Positions 34,631-38,089 of a DNA stretch of 38,089 nucleotides are shown here, in pieces. This stretch comes from Aureimonas endophytica. Lineage in GTDB: Bacteria > Pseudomonadota > Alphaproteobacteria > Rhizobiales > Rhizobiaceae. Each line of letters opens with the position of its first letter. Position 1 is the first letter of the stretch. The notes beneath the pieces are model-generated. The model had not been told where the DNA came from and did not search any database. It saw only the letters and a list, made by a program, of their open reading frames with translations. The stretch covers positions 1-38,089 of the forward strand of contig NZ_BMIQ01000014.1 in assembly GCF_014642635.1 (NCBI RefSeq), written 5' to 3'. The position numbers and the translations under genes were made by a program.

Positions 34631-35386
34631 TCAGATCCAATAGGGGATGCGCCAGCGGAACCGCGCATAAAACGCGAAGGCGACCGCGCAGTTGACGAGC
34701 GTGAAGAGCAGGGCGAAGGTCCAGGAATGCCCGCTGATCGAGCCTCCGAGAAGCGGAGCTCGGACGATTTCGATCAGGTGATAGAAGGGGTTCCATTCGG
34801 CGATGATCCGCCGCTCCTTCAGATGTTCGACTTGCCAGAGCACCGGCGTGACGAAGAACAACGTCTGGATCAGATTGGCCATTAGCGGCGGTATGTCGCG
34901 AAAGCGAGCGCTCAGCGTGCCGAAGAACAGGGCGAAGGCGACGCCGTTGACGATGACGATCAGCAGCCCCGGCACGGCCAGGAAGCCGTTCCATCCAGGA
35001 TTGATCGCAAAATAAGCCAGCACCAGCGCGATGATGACGGCATTGTGCATGAAGATGACGACGAGGCGCCAAACCATCCGATAGACATGGATGCTCAACG
35101 GAGCGGGGATCTGCTTGATCGCCGCTTCGGCGCCGGTAAAGGCGCTGCAACCTTCGAGGATGAAGCCTGACAGAAGCATCCAGACGACGGTGCCGACGCA
35201 AAGATAGGGCAGATAATCGCCCATCGTCATGCCGAAGAGGGTGCCATAGGTGATGCCGAGGCCCACGACGAAGGCAGCGAGACTGAGCGTTACCCAGAAT
35301 GGCCCGATGACCGATCTGCGGTATCTCTGCCGGACGTCGAGCCAACCCAGAGTCCCCCAGATATCGACGAGGGACAGGCCGCGCAT
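34631..35386 (-). CDS. wzm: Polysaccharide ABC exporter permease (Wzm/KpsM type)
   Basis: A 251-residue ABC-2 type permease with six membrane segments. DVRQRYRRSVIGPFWVTLSL is the conserved region before the first segment, and TPVLWQVEHLKERR and NPFYHLIEIVRAPLL are typical. It ends in FRWRIPYWI. The ATG at 35386 may not be the true start: family-like sequence (PSVIEYDSRNYQRSP) continues upstream in frame for 26 codons to a CTG at 35464, which has GGAG 8 bases before it; no ATG, GTG or TTG lies between that point and an upstream stop. It pairs with the adjacent Wzt. Confidence 0.88.
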   Translation of the reverse strand: MRGLSLVDIWGTLGWLDVRQRYRRSVIGPFWVTLSLAAFVVGLGITYGTLFGMTMGDYLPYLCVGTVVWMLLSGFILEGCSAFTGAEAAIKQIPAPLSIHVYRMVWRLVVIFMHNAVIIALVLAYFAINPGWNGFLAVPGLLIVIVNGVAFALFFGTLSARFRDIPPLMANLIQTLFFVTPVLWQVEHLKERRIIAEWNPFYHLIEIVRAPLLGGSISGHSWTFALLFTLVNCAVAFAFYARFRWRIPYWI

Positions 35387-35555
35387 CAGTTCGCCGAAAG
35401 TCGATCGGACGGGCGAACGCTGGTAATTTCGAGAGTCGTACTCGATAACGGAAGGCGTGGTCAGAGGATCGTCTCCGGGCGGCGTCGCTGGCTAGTAGCA
35501 GATGTCGGATGGGGGGCAAAATCGGTCGGGACCGGCGGCGAACCGCCGCGCTCGC

Positions 35556-36467
35556 TCAGTCGCGCGCCACCAGATTGCGGAGGCGCGAACGCAGCGCCCC
35601 GGGCATTCGGCTATAGGCCTTCAACAGGAAAGGCGCATGGCGCGCGACGAGGCGAGCGGCAGGTCGGATGCGGAACAAAGGGCCGACCTCGGCGCGGTCG
35701 ACCTGCGACAGGGCGAACAGCTCCGAAGGGGATAGTCCGGGTCGCAGGGATGGCACGGACGCCGTAGACAGGATCTGATAGCCATCCTTCGCGGCCATCA
35801 TGGAGAACAGCCGTTCGATGGCATGAGCGAGCGTCCCGTCGGTCTGTCCATTTTCCTCTTCGAACAGATCGAACAGCCTCGGATCGGCAAGCGAGGCGAT
35901 CGCGTCACGGCGAAACCAGAACATGGAGCCCGCCGCGAAGGCTCCCCTCCCCCAGTCGGCCTGCGTCAGCGGCCGATTCAGCAGCGTCGCGACGCGCTCC
36001 ATCCAGGCGCGGTTCCCTTCGATCCACTCCTCGGCTCCGAGGAGGCAGCCGCGCGGCGCCAGCTGGCCGATCGCCAGATGATCATCGAAGACGCGAGCTA
36101 GGGCTGCGGCGGCAGGTGCGGCGGGAAGAAGCGATGTCAGGATGCCGTCGCGCCAAGCCTTCCCATGCAGGCGATGGGTCGACCGCTTGGTATGGAGCTT
36201 GAGGCCGGTCGCGAAATCGTCCGCTTCGTCAAGCGCCATCAGGAAGGGACGGATGTCGCGCCCGCGGTTCTCGACCCGAATGACGGTGATGCCGCGAAGA
36301 AACGCCGTTTGGGGTTCCGCGAATTCGGTCACCGGAAGCGAGGAGGTGATCAAGAGGCGGAAAGGGATCTGCAGCCGCTCTTCCAAGAGGCGGGCCATGT
36401 CCTGCCACACGTCGAGATAATGGACGTGGACGAAAACAGCGACGGGACGATCCGATTGAAGAGGCAT
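35556..36467 (-). CDS. Rhamnan synthesis RgpF-like protein
   Basis: A 303-residue protein started at ATG 36467 (MPLQSDRPVAVFVHVHYLDV). It has the RgpF family sequence VHVHYLDVWQDMARLLEE, VENRGRDIRPFLMALDEA, GLKLHTKRSTHRLHGKAWRD and FAAGSMFWFRRDAI. Members take part in synthesis of rhamnose-rich polysaccharides and are thought to be glycosyltransferases. It opens a minus-strand operon with wzm, wzt and a GT4. Together with gmd and rmd this supports a D-rhamnose-containing product. An in-frame upstream extension to 36596 is possible but lacks family similarity. Confidence 0.83.
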   Translation of the reverse strand: MPLQSDRPVAVFVHVHYLDVWQDMARLLEERLQIPFRLLITSSLPVTEFAEPQTAFLRGITVIRVENRGRDIRPFLMALDEADDFATGLKLHTKRSTHRLHGKAWRDGILTSLLPAAPAAAALARVFDDHLAIGQLAPRGCLLGAEEWIEGNRAWMERVATLLNRPLTQADWGRGAFAAGSMFWFRRDAIASLADPRLFDLFEEENGQTDGTLAHAIERLFSMMAAKDGYQILSTASVPSLRPGLSPSELFALSQVDRAEVGPLFRIRPAARLVARHAPFLLKAYSRMPGALRSRLRNLVARD

Positions 36468-36595
36468 CAGGTCATGGCCTGTTTCGGGCTGTGCCGAGCA
36501 GATAGCCGCGATCCGCCGTCTTGCCCATCGTCCGCTCGGGGCCGGCGAGGCCGATTTCGGTAAATGGTCGGCAACGAGCGACCGGGCCTTCCGCA

Positions 36596-37042
36596 TTTAC
36601 GGCGCGACGCTTTTGCGCTTTTACGGCGATACGACCTTTGCAGCCGAGCGTCCATCCGATGAACGTCTACCAGTTCAAGCCGAAGCCGAAGCCGGCTCCC
36701 GCGCCGCGACACCGCCCTCCCCTTGGCCACCAGCCCTGGCTGCCAGCGGCCCTGGTTCTGGTCGCCGCGCTCCTTCTTTTTCTCCTCGGGCTTGGATCCA
36801 GCGGCGCGGCAGGTCTCGCCGCCTGCGGGATTGCGGTCCTTGGCGCCGCTCTTGCGGGCGGGCTGCCGAAGCGCCGGTGAGGAAGGTCGCATTCACGCTT
36901 CTACGATGATACGTTTTCACGTATTTACGGCGATACGCGTCGCCGGCGTTGCGGCGGGCGGGACAAGGTCCAGGCTATCCCGCCGGCGCATGGTGGAAGG
37001 CGTATCGCCGTAAAGCCGGCGCGTCGTCTTTGCGGCGATGCG
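36596..37042. repeat. Iterated 14-bp repeats flanking and preceding parA (candidate iterons/centromere)
   Basis: The unit is TTTACGGCGATACG. Copies: 36596-36609 (ends in GCGACG), 36620-36633 (exact), 36899-36913 (TTCTACGATGATACG), 36924-36937 (exact), 37001-37014 (exact, inverted), 37029-37042 (TTTGCGGCGATGCG). The last five lie upstream of parA within about 420 bp. Sites of this kind serve as ParB/RHH binding centromeres or replication iterons. Part of the array lies around the small membrane protein gene at 36659-36880. Confidence 0.7.
36659..36880 (+). CDS. Small membrane protein of unknown function
   Basis: A 73-residue ORF starting MNVYQFKPKPKPAPAP. A basic, proline-rich head is followed by a hydrophobic stretch (AALVLVAALLLFLLGLG) and a second Ala/Gly-rich stretch ending in a basic tail, so one or two membrane helices are likely. 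It lies between iterated repeats and upstream of parA. No family was recognised; a plasmid-borne role is only inferred from position. Confidence 0.45.
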   Translation: MNVYQFKPKPKPAPAPRHRPPLGHQPWLPAALVLVAALLLFLLGLGSSGAAGLAACGIAVLGAALAGGLPKRR

Positions 37043-37076
37043 GCTTTGCGGTTCCAACGATCGAAGGTCCCGTCCC

Positions 37077-37730
37077 ATGATCATCGGGGTGCTCAACCAG
37101 AAGGGCGGCGTCGGCAAGACGACGCTCAGCCTCAATCTGGCCTCCGCCTATGCCGACGAGGGCCGTAAGGTGCTGCTCGTCGATGCCGATCCGCAAGGGT
37201 CGAGCCTGCGCTGGTCGAGCGCCCGGGCGGAGGGGCTCGCCCCCCTCTTCCCGGTCGTCGGCATGGCGAAGCCCTCGATCAGCCGCGAGCTTCCCGTCAT
37301 GGCGAAGGATTATGACGTCGTCGTCGTCGACGGCGCGCCCCGCGTCAGCGAGCTCGGCCGCGCCGCGATCATGGCGAGCGACATGGTCTTGATGCCGGTC
37401 CAGCCCTCGCCCTTCGACATCTGGGCGACCGAGGACACGGTGCAGCTCATCCGCGAGGCGCAGCATTTCAAGCCGAGCCTCATCGCCGCCTTTGCGGTGA
37501 ACCGTAAAATCGCAAATACGGCGATCGGCCGCGACGTGCTCGATGCCTTCGCTGAGGCGGATTTCCCGGTCCTCAAGGCGCAGGTCACGCAGCGCGTCCT
37601 CTATGCGGAAAGCGCCATGCAGGGTCTCAGCGTCGTCGAGGTGGCGCGCTATGGCGATGCGGCGCGCGAGATCCGCAAGCTCGCGGCCGAGATCCGCCGC
37701 TTCGCCGGGGAAGAAAGGAAAGCGGCATGA
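37077..37730 (+). CDS. parA: ParA-family partition ATPase
   Basis: A 217-residue ParA of the short type without an N-terminal helix-turn-helix. ATG 37077 is chosen because the deviant Walker A motif follows at the right place: IIGVLNQKGGVGKTTLSLNL, with the signature lysine (Lys9) and Lys14. VLLVDADPQGS is Walker A', DYDVVVVDGAPR is Walker B. AAGG lies 9 bases upstream. Such proteins segregate low-copy plasmids with a small centromere-binding partner; that partner is the next gene, overlapping by ATGA. Iterated repeats upstream would be its centromere or operator. Confidence 0.92.
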   Translation: MIIGVLNQKGGVGKTTLSLNLASAYADEGRKVLLVDADPQGSSLRWSSARAEGLAPLFPVVGMAKPSISRELPVMAKDYDVVVVDGAPRVSELGRAAIMASDMVLMPVQPSPFDIWATEDTVQLIREAQHFKPSLIAAFAVNRKIANTAIGRDVLDAFAEADFPVLKAQVTQRVLYAESAMQGLSVVEVARYGDAAREIRKLAAEIRRFAGEERKAA

Positions 37731-37993
37731 GCAAGAAGCTCGCCTTCAACAATGTCCGCCTGAAGGCCGACCCCGCCGAGGCCTGGATCGCGCAAGGGGC
37801 GGAGCGGGAGGGCCGGGCCCCGGCAAGCACTGTCGCCCCGCCGGAAGAGACCAGACCGCGCCGCATGGTGCGCTTCACCATCGATGTCGACGGCGAACTC
37901 CATACCCGCATCAAGGTCGCGGCCGCCCAGCGCGGCGAGCGCATGGCGGATATGCTGCGTGCCATCTTCGAGCGCGAGTTCCCCGGCATCTGA
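37727..37993 (+). CDS. Ribbon-helix-helix partition partner (ParG/ParB-like)
   Basis: An 88-residue protein overlapping the parA stop. The N-terminal 45 residues are flexible and polar (ASTVAPPEETRPRR), followed by a likely RHH domain: MVRFTIDVDGELHTRIKVAA and AQRGERMADMLRAIFEREF. This matches small centromere-binding proteins that work with short ParA ATPases; the flexible tail often carries the arginine finger for ParA. Its binding sites may be the iterated repeats upstream of parA. It is followed at once by an 8-bp tandem repeat. Confidence 0.8.
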   Translation: MSKKLAFNNVRLKADPAEAWIAQGAEREGRAPASTVAPPEETRPRRMVRFTIDVDGELHTRIKVAAAQRGERMADMLRAIFEREFPGI

Positions 37994-38003
37994 AGCTTCT
38001 GCA

Positions 38004-38089
38004 GCGTGGAAGCGTGGAAGCGTGGAAGCGTGGAAGCGTGGAAGCGTGGAAGCGTGGAAGCGTGGAAGCGTGGAAGCGTGGAAGCGTGG
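38004..38089 (+). repeat. 8-bp tandem repeat GCGTGGAA, at least 10 copies, running off the window
   Basis: From 38004 the sequence GCGTGGAA repeats without error for 86 bases, 10.75 copies, and is still running at the window end. It starts 10 bp after the stop of the RHH partition gene. No interruptions are seen, which suggests recent slippage or recent expansion. It could be part of the plasmid centromere, a replication feature or a spot where assembly collapses. Confidence 0.9.

Noticed and set aside
37993-38004. Cloning-vector polylinker (adjacent AAGCTT and CTGCAG)
   Set aside because: Two restriction-like hexamers next to each other are not enough, and no other vector sequence is present.
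38004-38089. CRISPR array
   Set aside because: The 8-bp units are contiguous with no spacers and no cas genes.

Overview
The window looks like part of a mobilisable, high-GC alphaproteobacterial plasmid (Hyphomicrobiales/Rhizobiales-like) carrying a cell-surface polysaccharide island. The plasmid inference rests on a Ti-type TraA relaxase/helicase with a Q-type oriT beside it, a ParA plus ribbon-helix-helix partition pair preceded by iterated 14-bp repeats, a serine resolvase, and two VapBC toxin-antitoxin modules. No rRNA, tRNA or housekeeping gene was seen. The species cannot be named from the sequence alone.

Layout. (1) 1-2770, maintenance and stability: a partial HNH-like protein, two vapBC modules that look like a tandem duplication of a vapB-vapC-HNH unit (the second HNH copy is broken), and a resolvase with a palindromic upstream region. 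(2) 2771-10003, replication/transfer: an IS3-like relic, a small RHH-like protein, a helix-turn-helix protein preceded by a large hairpin, a decayed coupling-protein fragment, a Q-type oriT (5971-6010), and the 1312-residue TraA. (3) 10004-15650: an OafA-like acyltransferase with an SGNH domain, then an insertion-sequence graveyard in which an apparently complete IS66 element (12843-15354) lies between an IS256 fragment and an IS630 fragment with no matching target duplication. (4) 15693-24845, minus strand: GDP-D-rhamnose synthesis (gmd, rmd), a trifunctional methyltransferase-glycosyltransferase-glycosyltransferase, and two related polytopic membrane proteins. (5) 25318-32290, plus strand: eight genes, all overlapping, encoding a HAD phosphatase, GtrA-like flippase, a GT-C membrane glycosyltransferase fused to a phosphoribulokinase/uridine-kinase-like domain, a class II aldolase, two nucleotidyltransferases, a GT2 and a GDPD-like phosphodiesterase. 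(6) 32330-36467, minus strand: GT4, Wzt, Wzm and an RgpF-like protein. (7) 36596-38089: iterons, parA, an RHH partner and an 8-bp tandem repeat running off the window end.

How the genes could work together. Gmd and Rmd would make GDP-D-rhamnose; the multidomain GT, the GT4 and RgpF-like proteins would build and cap a rhamnan-type chain; Wzm/Wzt would export it. This resembles the common polysaccharide antigen logic of Pseudomonas. The eight-gene operon looks like a self-contained decoration module: enzymes to make and activate an unusual sugar or polyol, plus a Gtr-like trio (GtrA, GT2, GT-C) to carry it across the membrane and attach it. This operon, and especially its GT-C/kinase fusion, is the best candidate here for an undescribed system. 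The product is unknown.
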